NCBI RefSeq assembly: GCF_014649955.1
Contig: NZ_BMUA01000001.1
Location: forward strand, 992,001 to 1,056,000
Direction: 5' to 3'
DNA length: 64,000 nt
From: Streptomyces violascens
GTDB lineage: Bacteria; Actinomycetota; Actinomycetes; Streptomycetales; Streptomycetaceae
The translations under genes and the position numbers were made by a program. Below, in pieces: positions 25,056-33,360 of this stretch. The notes under the pieces are model-generated. The model worked only from the letters and a program-made list of their open reading frames with translations, was not told the DNA's origin and ran no database searches. Within the stretch, counting starts at the first letter, position 1. Each line of letters begins with the position of its first letter.

Positions 25056-25682
25056 TCACGCATCCCCGTACGCCTCTCCGCCCAGCTCAAGGGTCGCGGT
25101 GCCGGCGGTGGCGTCGGCCAGCCAGGCGCGGAAGCCCTCGACGTCGGCCTCGGGGAGCCCGATCTCGATGGTCACGGCCTCCGCGTACCGCACCTCGCGC
25201 ACCGCGCGGCCGGTCGCCCTGAGGTCGTTCTCCAGCTTGCCGGCGCGCTGGTGGTCGACGGTGACACTGGCGAGGCGGAAGCGCTGGCGCACGATCGTGC
25301 CGAGCGAGTCCAGGGCTTCGCCGACGACACCGCCGTACGCCCTGATCAGACCGCCCGCGCCGAGCTTGACCCCGCCGTAGTAGCGGGTGACCACGGCCAC
25401 GACGTACCGCACCTCGCGCCGGGTCAGCATCTGGAGCATGGGCACGCCCGCGGTGCCGCCGGGTTCGCCGTCGTCGCTCGCCTTCTGTACGGAGGCATCG
25501 GCTCCGATGACGTACGCGAAGCAGTTGTGACTGGCGGTCGGGTGCTCCTTGCGGATGCGGGCGACGAAGGCCTGCGCCTCCTGTTCGGTCGCGGCGGGCG
25601 CGAGCGCGCAGATGAAGCGCGACCTGTTGATCTCGCTCTCGTGCACGCCCTCGCGGGGGATGGTGCGGTACTGCTCCTGCAT
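25056..25682 (-). CDS. YigZ/IMPACT-family protein
   Basis: A 208-residue protein. The N-terminal IMPACT domain (about 15-130) has the motifs E-I-N-R-S-R-F-I, A-S-H-N-C-F-A-Y and S-D-D-G-E-P-G-G-T-A-G. A DUF1949 domain forms the C-terminal 70 residues. The eukaryotic relative IMPACT regulates the GCN2 kinase, but the bacterial role is not settled. It lies downstream of the EF-G-like gene on the same strand, but a strong terminator between them (25698-25733) makes it a separate unit. Confidence 0.9.
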   Translation of the reverse strand: MQEQYRTIPREGVHESEINRSRFICALAPAATEQEAQAFVARIRKEHPTASHNCFAYVIGADASVQKASDDGEPGGTAGVPMLQMLTRREVRYVVAVVTRYYGGVKLGAGGLIRAYGGVVGEALDSLGTIVRQRFRLASVTVDHQRAGKLENDLRATGRAVREVRYAEAVTIEIGLPEADVEGFRAWLADATAGTATLELGGEAYGDA

Positions 25683-25697
25683 CCGCCCACCCTATGC

Positions 25698-25733
25698 GCC
25701 TGTTCCGCCCCGGCCGACCGGGGCGGAACAGGC
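25698..25733 (-). terminator. Strong intrinsic terminator of the EF-G-like gene
   Basis: A perfect 16-base stem (25698-25713 with 25718-25733) closed by a CCGA tetraloop, 9 bases beyond the stop of the EF-G-like gene. There is no T tract, as is usual for actinomycete terminators. Confidence 0.8.
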
Positions 25734-25741
25734 AGCGGCCG

Positions 25742-27808
25742 CTACCGGGCCAGGAGCGCGTCGGCGACCGCGGCCGGTACCGGCGCGAGCGGGGCGGGCC
25801 GGGTCGTGAAGGTGCCCCGGCCCTGGGTCCGGCCGCGCAGCCGGGAGGCGTACCCGAAGAACTCGGCCAGCGGGACCGCCGCCGTGATCACCGCGGAACC
25901 GGCTGCGGCGGTGGACGCCGACACCTGGCCGCGGCGCGCCGCGAGGTCACCCAGGACACCGCCGACGCCGTCTTCGGGCACGGTCACCGTGACCTCGACG
26001 ACCGGTTCGAGGAGCCCCATCACGCTCGACCGCAGCGCCTCGCGCAGAGCGAAGCGACCGGCCGTGCGGAACGCCATCTCCGAGGAGTCCTTGGAGTGGG
26101 TCGCCCCGTCGGTGAGCGTGACGCGCAGGCCCGTGACCGGGTGGCCGCCGAGCGGGCCCTCGGCGAGGGCGTCGCGGCAGCCGGCCTCCACGGCGCGCGC
26201 GTACTCCTGCGGCACCCGGCCGCCGACCACCGTCGACCGGAACTCGAATCCCACCCCTTCCATGGGCTCCACATCGAGGACGACCTGCGCGAACTGCCCG
26301 GCCCCGCCGTCCTGTTTGACATGCCGGTACACGAGACCGGTAACCCCTCGCACGACGGTTTCGCGGTACGAGACCTGGGGCCGGCCGACGCCGACCTCCA
26401 CGCCCTGGTCGCGCCGGATCTTCTCCACCGCGACTTCCAGGTGCAGCTCGCCCATGCCGGAAAGCACGGTCTGGCCGGTCTCCGCGTCGGACCGCACGAC
26501 CAGCGACGGGTCCTCCTCGGCGAGGCGTGCCAGCGCCGCGGCGAGCCGGCCCGTGTCGGTGCCGCGCTTGGCCTCGACCGCGACCGACACCACCGGTTCG
26601 GCCACCGAGGGCGGTTCGAGGAGCACGGGCGCGTCCGGCGCACACAGCGTCGCGCCCGGCCGGGTCGACTTGAGACCCACCACGGCGACGATGTCGCCCG
26701 CCATCGCTTCCTCCCTCTCCTCGTGCCGGTCGGCCTGGACGCGCAGGATCCGGCCGACGCGTTCGACGCGGCCGGTCGCCGCGTCGCGTACGGAGTCGCC
26801 CTTGAGCAGGGTGCCCGAGTAGACCCGCAGATAGGTCAGGCGCCCGCGCGCGGTGGCCGCCACCTTGAAGGCCAGCGCCGCGAACGGCTCCGCCGGTTCG
26901 GGCGCCCGCTCCTGCTCGTCGCCGTCGACGGTGCCGCGCACGGGCGGCATGTCGGCTGGCGACGGCAGATAGGCGAGCACCGCGTCCAGCAGGGGCTCGA
27001 TCCCGCGGTTGCGGTAGGCCGAGCCGCACAGCACCACCACGGCGTCCCCGCGCAGGGTCAGCTCGCGCAGGACGCGCACCAGGGTCTGCTCGGTCAGCGC
27101 CGAAGCCGCGCAGAACTCCTCCAACGCGTCCGGATGGAGCTCCGCCACCGTCTCCTCAAGGAGGCGGCGCCTTCGTGTCGCCTCGTCGAGCAGTGCCCCG
27201 TCGACCGGCCCGCTCGTGCAGGTGTCGTCGTGCCACCGCAGGGCGCGCATGCGCACCAGGTCGACGACGCCGGTGAACGCGTCCTCGCGCCCGATGGGCA
27301 GCTGGACGACCAGGGGTACGGCGCCGAGCCGCTCCCGGATCGAGGCGACCGCCTTGTCGAGGTCGGCGCCCGCCCGGTCCAGCTTGTTCACGAACGCGAT
27401 GCGCGGCACGCCGTGCCGGTCGGCCTGCCGCCAGACCGACTCGCTCTGCGGCTCGACTCCGGCGACGGCGTCGAACACCGCGACGGCCCCGTCGAGCACC
27501 CGCAGGGACCGCTCGACCTCGTCGGCGAAGTCGACGTGGCCCGGGGTGTCGATGAGGTTGATGCGATGCCCGTCCCAGCGGCAGCTCACGGCCGCCGCGA
27601 AGATGGTGATGCCGCGGTCGCGTTCCTGCGCGTCGAAGTCGGTGACGGTCGTTCCGTCGTGCACCTCGCCCCGCTTGTGGACGGCGCCGGTCGCGAACAG
27701 GATCCGTTCGGTGACAGTGGTCTTGCCCGCGTCGACGTGGGCGAGGATGCCGAGGTTGCGGACGGCGGAGAGGGATGTCGCGGCGAGAGGTCGCGTGTTG
27801 GTGCGCAT
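25742..27808 (-). CDS. EF-G-like translational GTPase (second EF-G paralogue)
   Basis: A 688-residue full-length EF-G-family GTPase. G1 A-H-V-D-A-G-K-T is at 23-30, followed by R-G-I-T-I (switch I), D-T-P-G-H, and N-K-L-D (G4). Domain II, III, IV and V features follow, including G-E-L-H-L-E-V. It reads closer to EF-G than to Tet(M)/OtrA ribosome-protection proteins: [13 protein letters not shown] is EF-G style. It is isolated from the ribosomal str operon, so it is an accessory copy. A 25-codon ORF with a good ribosome site and two hairpins or palindromes lie upstream. The likely roles are stress translation, ribosome rescue or resistance; none is shown. Confidence 0.88.
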   Translation of the reverse strand: MRTNTRPLAATSLSAVRNLGILAHVDAGKTTVTERILFATGAVHKRGEVHDGTTVTDFDAQERDRGITIFAAAVSCRWDGHRINLIDTPGHVDFADEVERSLRVLDGAVAVFDAVAGVEPQSESVWRQADRHGVPRIAFVNKLDRAGADLDKAVASIRERLGAVPLVVQLPIGREDAFTGVVDLVRMRALRWHDDTCTSGPVDGALLDEATRRRRLLEETVAELHPDALEEFCAASALTEQTLVRVLRELTLRGDAVVVLCGSAYRNRGIEPLLDAVLAYLPSPADMPPVRGTVDGDEQERAPEPAEPFAALAFKVAATARGRLTYLRVYSGTLLKGDSVRDAATGRVERVGRILRVQADRHEEREEAMAGDIVAVVGLKSTRPGATLCAPDAPVLLEPPSVAEPVVSVAVEAKRGTDTGRLAAALARLAEEDPSLVVRSDAETGQTVLSGMGELHLEVAVEKIRRDQGVEVGVGRPQVSYRETVVRGVTGLVYRHVKQDGGAGQFAQVVLDVEPMEGVGFEFRSTVVGGRVPQEYARAVEAGCRDALAEGPLGGHPVTGLRVTLTDGATHSKDSSEMAFRTAGRFALREALRSSVMGLLEPVVEVTVTVPEDGVGGVLGDLAARRGQVSASTAAAGSAVITAAVPLAEFFGYASRLRGRTQGRGTFTTRPAPLAPVPAAVADALLAR

Positions 27809-27842
27809 GGCCTGAGGCCTTTCGAGTGCTTTCGCTGAGGAA

Positions 27843-27861
27843 GCCCAGGGACGGACTGGGC
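27843..27861 (-). promoter_or_regulatory. Hairpin in the leader of the EF-G-like gene
   Basis: GCCCAG-GGACGGA-CTGGGC forms a 6-base stem with a 7-base loop, 35 bases upstream of the ATG at 27808. It is too weak for termination alone, but it could act with an upstream structure or with translation of the small upstream ORF. Confidence 0.35.
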
Positions 27862-27908
27862 AGGCTGGAAGCGCGATTCAGGACGACGAGAACCCGGTCG
27901 GCTCAGCC

Positions 27909-27960
27909 GTGACTCCGCGTCACAACTGTGCTGCATGAAAAGGGATCTGACGTTACGTCA
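27909..27960. promoter_or_regulatory. Two TGAC/GTCA palindromes upstream of the EF-G-like gene
   Basis: GTGAC-N5-GTCAC (27909-27923) and TGACGT-T-ACGTCA (27948-27960) are both perfect inverted repeats. Their centres are 38 bases apart and they share the GTCA/TGAC half-site. Repeated half-sites of this kind suggest two operator sites for one dimeric regulator, about 100-150 bases upstream of the EF-G-like start. Confidence 0.45.
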
Positions 27961-27988
27961 CAGAAATTCGGCGAAGGCCGCGCAGCCG

Positions 27989-28066
27989 TCACCGAGCGAT
28001 ACGAGACACCAAAATCACGTCGTACCGGGACGGGGGAGCAAAGGCCGCGGTGTGGTGCTTGCACAT
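27989..28066 (-). CDS. Possible 25-residue leader peptide upstream of the EF-G-like gene
   Basis: An ATG at 28066 follows GGGGAG with a 7-base spacer, the best ribosome site in the gap. It opens a 25-codon frame beginning M-C-K-H-H-T-A-A-F and ending V-S-R-I-A-R. It uses codons rare in this genome (TTT, GCT, ATT, TTG, TCT, CGT). That argues either for chance or for a leader peptide whose slow translation is sensed. It ends 180 bases before the EF-G-like start. There is no family match. Confidence 0.3.
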   Translation of the reverse strand: MCKHHTAAFAPPSRYDVILVSRIAR

Positions 28067-28353
28067 GACCCGGCTCCCCTTCTCTTCACTCGTTCGCTCG
28101 TGCACTCGTGTGCACTGGTCTGCTCGACAGCAGAGCGCGACGCCTTGCTGGCGGCACGCAGAGCGAGTGTAGGGAGGGGACCGGGGAGACGGCACCGAGT
28201 TTTTCGCGGCGTGGGGCGCGGGCGGCGGGGGGGCGTCCGGCGCGGGGGCCCGGCACCCGGGGGCGGCCCAACGGGCGGCGATCGCAGGGGCGTTGACTGC
28301 CCCGCACCCCCGGACTACCTTGAGCCCGCCCACGAAGTTCCTGTATCTGAGCA

Positions 28354-28373
28354 CTGTTCAGAAGATTGAACAG
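28354..28373 (+). promoter_or_regulatory. Inverted repeat upstream of the polysaccharide lyase
   Basis: CTGTTCA-N6-TGAACAG is a perfect 7-base inverted repeat 57 bases before the lyase ATG, in the only AT-rich part of the region. It probably binds a dimeric repressor or activator controlling the lyase. No regulator gene is adjacent. Confidence 0.5.
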
Positions 28374-28430
28374 GATGACGAGATCGTGCCCCTCCCCCAC
28401 CGCCCGTGCACCCTGACGTGAGGACGAGCG

Positions 28431-30848
28431 ATGTCGCTGGATCGCAGAGACGCGCTGCGTCTCGGAGCAACTGCCGCCGCGACCGCCGCGGTCTCCTTCC
28501 CGCTCGGCGGGCCCGCGACGGCCGCGCCCGGAGGCGCCTCGGACGCCCCGGACCACACGCGGATCGTGGCCGCGTACCGCGCGCTCCAGGTCGGCACGGG
28601 CCGGGTGTCGCCGAAGCGCGACCGGGCCGTAGCCGCCCTGGACGAAGTGGCGCTCGGCTATCACTCGGCCATGGATGTGACCCGCGACCAGCTCTGGGCG
28701 GACCTGCCGACGGGCCCCGGCAGCACCTACTTCCCCACCATGTACTACCGCTTGCGGACGATCGCGGTGGACTGGGCGACGCCCGGCTCCGCCCTCTCCG
28801 CCCGCCCGGAGCTGCCGGGGCGCATCGTGACGGCGCTCAACACCCTCTGGCGCACGCAGTACAACGAGCACACGGCCGAGATCGGCAACTGGTACTCGTA
28901 CGAGATAGGCGTGCCCTACTGGCTGCTCCAGACCGTCGTGGCGCTCGGGGACCGGCTGCCCGCCGCCGACCGGGAACGGGTCCTGCGCCCCGTGCTGCGC
29001 TTCGTCGCCGACCCCAACCGGCGCACCGCGACGGCCGGGTTGGTGGAGACCGGCGCCAACCGGGCGGACAAGGCGCTCATCACCGTGGTGTCCGGGGCGC
29101 TCGCGGGCGACGCGGGCCGGGTGGCAGCGGGCCTCGCGGCGGTGACCGACGTCGCGGGGCAGGGAGCGGCGGACCTCACCAAGCGGTCGACCGAGGGCGA
29201 CGGCTACCGCACCGACGGCTCCTTCATCCAGCACGAGGTGGTGCCGTACCCGGGCCACTACGGCCTGGTGCTGCTGAGCGCGATCGCCGCACTGACGTAT
29301 GTCACCGCGGATACCACATCTCAACTCCCCTTTTCCGTAAGGGAGATGTTCGAGCAGTCGGTCTCGGATGTGTACGCGCCATTCCTCTTCGCCGGGTCGA
29401 TGATGGAGCCGGTCCGCGGCCGGATGCTGTCCCGGCAGGGCGAGACGGGGCACGATGCGGGGCACCAGTTCATCGCCGCGGTGGTGCTGCTCGCCAGGAC
29501 GGCGGCCGAGCCCGCCCGCTCACGCCTCGCCGGTCTCTCCGCGCGGTGGATCGCCGAGGGCACGTGGGCGCCGTACCTCGATGTGGCGGACCTGGCGCGG
29601 TTCTCGGGCGGACTGCAACCGGTCGGGGTCCCCGAGGTCGAGTTCGCCGAACAACTCACCTCGCCGTGGCCCGGGTCCGCCGTCCCCCTCTCCCATCGGG
29701 TGTTCCCGCAGATGGACCGCATGGTGCACAGCACGGGCGGCTGGTCGGCTTCCCTCGGTGTCGGCTCGAAGCGGATCTGCCGGTACGAGTCCATCAACGG
29801 CATGAACCTGCACGGCTGGTACACCGGCGACGGCGTCCTCTACACCTTCCTGCCCGGGCAGCAGGGTCACTACAGCGACGCGTACTGGCCGACCGTGGAC
29901 GCCACCCTGCTGCCCGGCACCACCGAGCGGGACGCGCCGCCGCCCCCGCTCCTCTCCGACCCTCCGCGCACCACCACGTCGTACGCGGGCGGGGTGCGCT
30001 TCGACGCCCAACACGGTGCGCACGGGCTCGACTTCGTGTCGCAGGACGGCGCCTTGTCCGCGCGCAAGTCGTGGTTCTTCACCCCGGACGCGGTGATCTG
30101 TCTCGGCGCCGCGGTCACCGACGCCTCGGGCGCCCCGGTGCGGACGGCCATCGAGAACCGGAACCTGGGCGAGCGGGGCGCCGCCCGGCTCCTCGTGGAC
30201 GGCAGGCCCGACGCGTCGCCGCTCGGCACGACCCGGGCCGTGACCGGGGTGCGCTGGCTGCATCTGGCGGGCACGGCGGGATACGTCCTGCTCGACGGGC
30301 CCGGCCGACAGCCGGTCACGCTGCTGTGCGAGGACCGCACCGGCAGCTGGCTCGGCATCGACACCGGCGCCAACACCCATGGCACGCCCGTCCCGTGCAC
30401 CCGCCGCTACCAGAAGATCGTCCTGGACCACGGGCTCCGCCCGGCCGGCGCGAGCTACGCCTACGCCGTACTGCCCGGCGCCTCGCCCGCCCAGACCCGC
30501 CGGGCGTGCGGCCGCTGGACCGTCCTCGCCAACACGGCGCTGGTTCAATCAACCGGCCTGGACGGCCGGTTGACGGCGGCGACGTTCTTCGCCGCCGGGG
30601 CCGTCGAGCGGGTCCGCGTCTCCGGTCCCGCGGCGATGATGTGGGGCCGCACCGCGCACGGGTGGACCTTCGCCCTCTCGGACCCCACCCAGACCCAGGA
30701 CACCGTACGCGTCACCATCGACGGCCCGGCCCGTCGCGTCCTGCACGCCGACGCGTCCGTCACGGTGGTCGCCACCCATCCGCGCCTGGTGGTGGACGTC
30801 AAGGTCGCCGGGTCGTTCGGGGCGACGCACACCTTCATGACGGGCTGA
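28431..30848 (+). CDS. Secreted polysaccharide lyase family 8 (hyaluronate/chondroitin/xanthan lyase type)
   Basis: An 805-residue exported lyase. The twin-arginine signal L-D-R-R-D-A-L-R is followed by a hydrophobic stretch and cleavage near A-T-A-A. The alpha-toroid domain (about 45-400) has the PL8 hallmarks N-W-Y-S-Y-E-I-G-V-P and D-G-S-F-I-Q-H-E-V-V-P-Y-P-G-H-Y-G, which contain the catalytic Asn, His and Tyr region. Beta-sandwich domains follow to the C-terminus. The enzyme cleaves acidic polysaccharides by beta-elimination; the exact substrate cannot be told. Gene spacing suggests the synthase-like gene 65 bases downstream might be co-transcribed. Confidence 0.92.
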   Translation: MSLDRRDALRLGATAAATAAVSFPLGGPATAAPGGASDAPDHTRIVAAYRALQVGTGRVSPKRDRAVAALDEVALGYHSAMDVTRDQLWADLPTGPGSTYFPTMYYRLRTIAVDWATPGSALSARPELPGRIVTALNTLWRTQYNEHTAEIGNWYSYEIGVPYWLLQTVVALGDRLPAADRERVLRPVLRFVADPNRRTATAGLVETGANRADKALITVVSGALAGDAGRVAAGLAAVTDVAGQGAADLTKRSTEGDGYRTDGSFIQHEVVPYPGHYGLVLLSAIAALTYVTADTTSQLPFSVREMFEQSVSDVYAPFLFAGSMMEPVRGRMLSRQGETGHDAGHQFIAAVVLLARTAAEPARSRLAGLSARWIAEGTWAPYLDVADLARFSGGLQPVGVPEVEFAEQLTSPWPGSAVPLSHRVFPQMDRMVHSTGGWSASLGVGSKRICRYESINGMNLHGWYTGDGVLYTFLPGQQGHYSDAYWPTVDATLLPGTTERDAPPPPLLSDPPRTTTSYAGGVRFDAQHGAHGLDFVSQDGALSARKSWFFTPDAVICLGAAVTDASGAPVRTAIENRNLGERGAARLLVDGRPDASPLGTTRAVTGVRWLHLAGTAGYVLLDGPGRQPVTLLCEDRTGSWLGIDTGANTHGTPVPCTRRYQKIVLDHGLRPAGASYAYAVLPGASPAQTRRACGRWTVLANTALVQSTGLDGRLTAATFFAAGAVERVRVSGPAAMMWGRTAHGWTFALSDPTQTQDTVRVTIDGPARRVLHADASVTVVATHPRLVVDVKVAGSFGATHTFMTG

Positions 30849-30913
30849 CGGGCGCCCTGTCGCACCGTCGTGATCCACTGGGACCCGCGTCCGCATCCCG
30901 GGAGAGGTCATCG

Positions 30914-31861
30914 ATGAGCGCGTGGCACCAGGCACTCGACGCCGCGGGCATCCGCGAGCCCGGACTGCGCGAGGACTACACGCGCCAGCGCGAGCTGGCC
31001 GCCCGCTTCAGGCGCAGCGCCTGCCTCGCCGCCCGGATGCTGCTGCCCAGGCCGCTGTTCCCGCACGTCGTCGCGGCGACCGCGTTCATGCACCACAGCG
31101 ACAACGTGCTCGACAGCGGCCCCCAGGACGGGCGCGCGGCGGCCTATGCCCAGTGGGAGAAGCTCGTGCGCGAGGGCCTGGCCGGTGGCGACGCCCGCCA
31201 CCCGGTGATCCGACCGCTGCTGCACACCATCACCGCGTACCCCCAGCTGCGCACGCAGGTCGAGGACTACCTGCTCACCGCCCGCGCCGACCTGGACTTC
31301 GCCGGGTTCGTCACCGAAGCGGACCACCAGGCCTACATCGACCAGTACTCTCTGCCCGCGTTCATGCTGGTCGCCTGCCTGCTCGCGCCGGAGGGCGACG
31401 CGACCGACTTCCGCGCGGGGTGCCGTAGGTACATCGACGCCAGCCAGCGCCTCGACTTCGTCAACGACCTGGCGGAGGACCTCGCGGACGGCCGGCTCAC
31501 CATCCCGCGCGAGACGCTCGACCGGTTCGGGGTCACCCGCGAGGACCTGGAACAGGCCAGGGACCTGCCCGGCACCCGGCAGTTGATCGCTTACGTACTG
31601 GGGCGGGCCCGCGACACTCTCGCCGCGAGCCGGCCGCTGGTCGATCTCGTCCCGCCGTCGGGACGTCCGCTGGTACGCGCGCTGATCGCCTTCGACGAGC
31701 TCACCCTCACGGCGGCGGCCAGTAAGGGCGCCGGCCTCCTGAAGGGGTCGGCCCGGCCCTCGGTGCCGGGGGCCGGGCGGGTCCTGCTGCGGGAGTACGT
31801 CCAGGCCCGGCGCCTGCGCCACGACCTCGGCCGACGGGAGGCCTCGACGACGAGGAGGTAG
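30914..31861 (+). CDS. Squalene/phytoene synthase-family protein
   Basis: A 315-residue all-helical trans-isoprenyl-diphosphate synthase. The first aspartate motif reads H-H-S-D-N-V-L-D (about residue 57) rather than the usual D-D-x-x-D. The second, D-F-V-N-D-L-A-E-D followed by G-R-L-T-I-P (about 178-195), is well conserved. The family condenses two C15 or C20 diphosphates head to head. No carotenoid or hopanoid genes are nearby, so the product is unknown. GGGAGAGG precedes ATG 30914. The CoA-binding gene follows after 5 bases. Confidence 0.85.
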   Translation: MSAWHQALDAAGIREPGLREDYTRQRELAARFRRSACLAARMLLPRPLFPHVVAATAFMHHSDNVLDSGPQDGRAAAYAQWEKLVREGLAGGDARHPVIRPLLHTITAYPQLRTQVEDYLLTARADLDFAGFVTEADHQAYIDQYSLPAFMLVACLLAPEGDATDFRAGCRRYIDASQRLDFVNDLAEDLADGRLTIPRETLDRFGVTREDLEQARDLPGTRQLIAYVLGRARDTLAASRPLVDLVPPSGRPLVRALIAFDELTLTAAASKGAGLLKGSARPSVPGAGRVLLREYVQARRLRHDLGRREASTTRR

Positions 31862-31866
31862 CAGGA

Positions 31867-32337
31867 ATGCCGTCCACGGCCGCGGGCGTTTCACCCATGA
31901 CCGTGGACACCCCATCCGAGGAGAGCTCCGTGCAGTCCGAGCAGGACACCATCCGCAAGATCCTCACCACCACCGGCGACACCTGGGCCATCGTCGGTCT
32001 TTCCACCAACCAGCGCCGGGCCGCCCACGGAGTCGCGGACGTCCTCCAGCGCTACGGCAAGCGGATCGTGCCCGTGCACCCCAAGGCCGAGACCGTGCAC
32101 GGTGAGCAGGGCTATGCCTCGCTCGACGCCATTCCGTTCCCGGTCGATGTCGTGGACGTGTTCGTCAACAGCGAGCTCGCCGGGGGCGTGGCCGATCAGG
32201 CCGTGGCCATCGGTGCCAAGGCCGTGTGGTTCCAGCTCGGGGTCCTCGACGAGGACGCGTACGAGCGGACCCGGGCCGCCGGGCTGGACATGGTCATGGA
32301 CCGGTGCCCGGCGATCGAGATCCCCCGGCTCGGCTGA
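31867..32337 (+). CDS. CoA-binding domain protein (YccU type)
   Basis: A 156-residue Rossmann-fold CoA-binding protein, typical core W-A-I-V-G-L-S-T-N then V-V-D-V-F-V-N-S and A-V-W-F-Q-L-G-V. It resembles the CoA-binding part of succinyl-CoA ligase but lacks a ligase domain. Residues 1-25 are a poorly conserved extension, so translation may instead start at an internal ATG at residue 11. It is 5 bases from the synthase-like gene and probably in its operon. Function is unknown beyond CoA binding. Confidence 0.85.
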   Translation: MPSTAAGVSPMTVDTPSEESSVQSEQDTIRKILTTTGDTWAIVGLSTNQRRAAHGVADVLQRYGKRIVPVHPKAETVHGEQGYASLDAIPFPVDVVDVFVNSELAGGVADQAVAIGAKAVWFQLGVLDEDAYERTRAAGLDMVMDRCPAIEIPRLG

Positions 32338-32437
32338 GCGGGGCGGAATCCGGCCGCGCATTCGACGAGTGCGGGTATGTACCACTGAATCGCACACGCT
32401 CATACTGTCGCCTACCAGACCTACGGGGAGGCACCAG

Positions 32438-33301
32438 TTGGGGGAGCTGATTCGTACCAGGGACGGGCGCGACTTAGCGGTCGAGAACTACGGGAACCCG
32501 CAGGGCAGGCCGGTGTTCCTGTTGCACGGCACCCCGGGGAGCCGGCTCGGCCCGGCGCCTCGCAGTGCGGTGCTCTACCGCCTCGGTGTCCGCCTCATCA
32601 CGTTCGACCGGCCGGGATACGGCGATTCGGACCGGCTGCCGGGGCGCCGGGTGGCGCATGCGGCGGCCGATGTGGAGGCGATCGCGGACGCGCTGGACAT
32701 CGGCGAGTTCGCCGTCGTAGGACGATCCGGCGGCGCCCCGCACGCACTCGCCTGCGCGGCGCTGCTCCCCGACCGTACGGCGCGGGCCGCGGCCTTGGTG
32801 GGGCTCGCGCCGCGCGATGCGCAGGGGCTCGACTGGTTCGAGGGGATGACCGAGTCCAATGTGCGCGAATACATCAACGCAGCTGCCGGGAAGGGGCAGT
32901 TGACGACGTCCCTGGAGATGCGGTCGATCACGATCAGGGCCGATCCGCGCCGTTCGGTCAACGACATGCGGCCCGGGCTGCCCAAGCCGGACCGGGGCAT
33001 CGTCGCCGACGCGGGCATCCGGGTGATGCTGGAGCGCAACTTCGAGGAGGGGCTGCGCAGTTCGGCCGACGGCTGGGTGGACGACGTGATGGCGTTCAGC
33101 ACCGACTGGGACTTCCGCCTGGAGGACATCCACGCGCCGGTCCTGCTGTGGCACGGCGAGCAGGACGTGTTCGCACCCGTGCAGCACACCCGCTGGCTGG
33201 CCGAGCGGATCCCCGGCGCGCAGATGATCGTCGAGCGCGGAGCGGCACACTTCGGCGCGCTGCGGGCGCTCACCCGCGTGCTGAGCTGGGCCACTCGGTG
33301 A
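32438..33301 (+). CDS. Alpha/beta hydrolase
   Basis: A 287-residue alpha/beta-hydrolase with oxyanion H-G-T-P-G-S near residue 29. The nucleophile elbow is G-R-S-G-G (Ser near 98), a G-x-S-x-G variant of the aminopeptidase/proline iminopeptidase-like group. Acid and His positions are in W-H-G-E-Q-D and G-A-A-H-F. TTG 32438 is chosen because GGGGAGG lies 6 bases upstream and the protein then starts at the usual place. It is cytoplasmic. It ends in a bidirectional terminator shared with the fxs operon. Confidence 0.88.
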   Translation: MGELIRTRDGRDLAVENYGNPQGRPVFLLHGTPGSRLGPAPRSAVLYRLGVRLITFDRPGYGDSDRLPGRRVAHAAADVEAIADALDIGEFAVVGRSGGAPHALACAALLPDRTARAAALVGLAPRDAQGLDWFEGMTESNVREYINAAAGKGQLTTSLEMRSITIRADPRRSVNDMRPGLPKPDRGIVADAGIRVMLERNFEEGLRSSADGWVDDVMAFSTDWDFRLEDIHAPVLLWHGEQDVFAPVQHTRWLAERIPGAQMIVERGAAHFGALRALTRVLSWATR

Positions 33302-33317
33302 GCATGCGGGGCTGAAC

Positions 33318-33354
33318 CGGGGAGTGCCCGGGCCGTGAGCCCGGGCACTCCCCG
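33318..33354. terminator. Bidirectional terminator between the hydrolase gene and fxsT
   Basis: A perfect 16-base stem (33318-33333 with 33339-33354) and a 5-base loop, exactly between two convergent stops (33301 and 33361). It would terminate both transcripts and marks the end of the fxs operon. Confidence 0.85.
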
Positions 33355-33360
33355 TCCCGC

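Larger units (their letters stand above)
27809..28430. other. 622-base gap between the EF-G-like gene and the lyase gene
   Basis: No convincing full-size gene. It holds a GCCCAG-N7-CTGGGC hairpin (27843-27861) and two palindromes (27909-27923 and 27948-27960). It also holds a possible 25-codon leader ORF on the minus strand (27989-28066), a tandem AGTGCAC repeat near 28097-28115 on the minus strand, a very G-rich stretch (28200-28270) and an inverted repeat upstream of the lyase (28354-28373). It must contain both divergent promoters. Confidence 0.6.

Noticed and set aside
25742-27808. Calling the EF-G-like GTPase a tetracycline-resistance (Tet(M)/OtrA) protein.
   Set aside because: Its motifs around switch I, the D-T-P-G-H box and the following helix are those of EF-G. 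Resistance is possible but not shown by the sequence.
27935-28369. A 144-codon plus-strand frame in the gap before the lyase.
   Set aside because: The product is Arg/Gly-rich without domains, it has no ribosome site, and it spans the palindromes and G-rich stretch.
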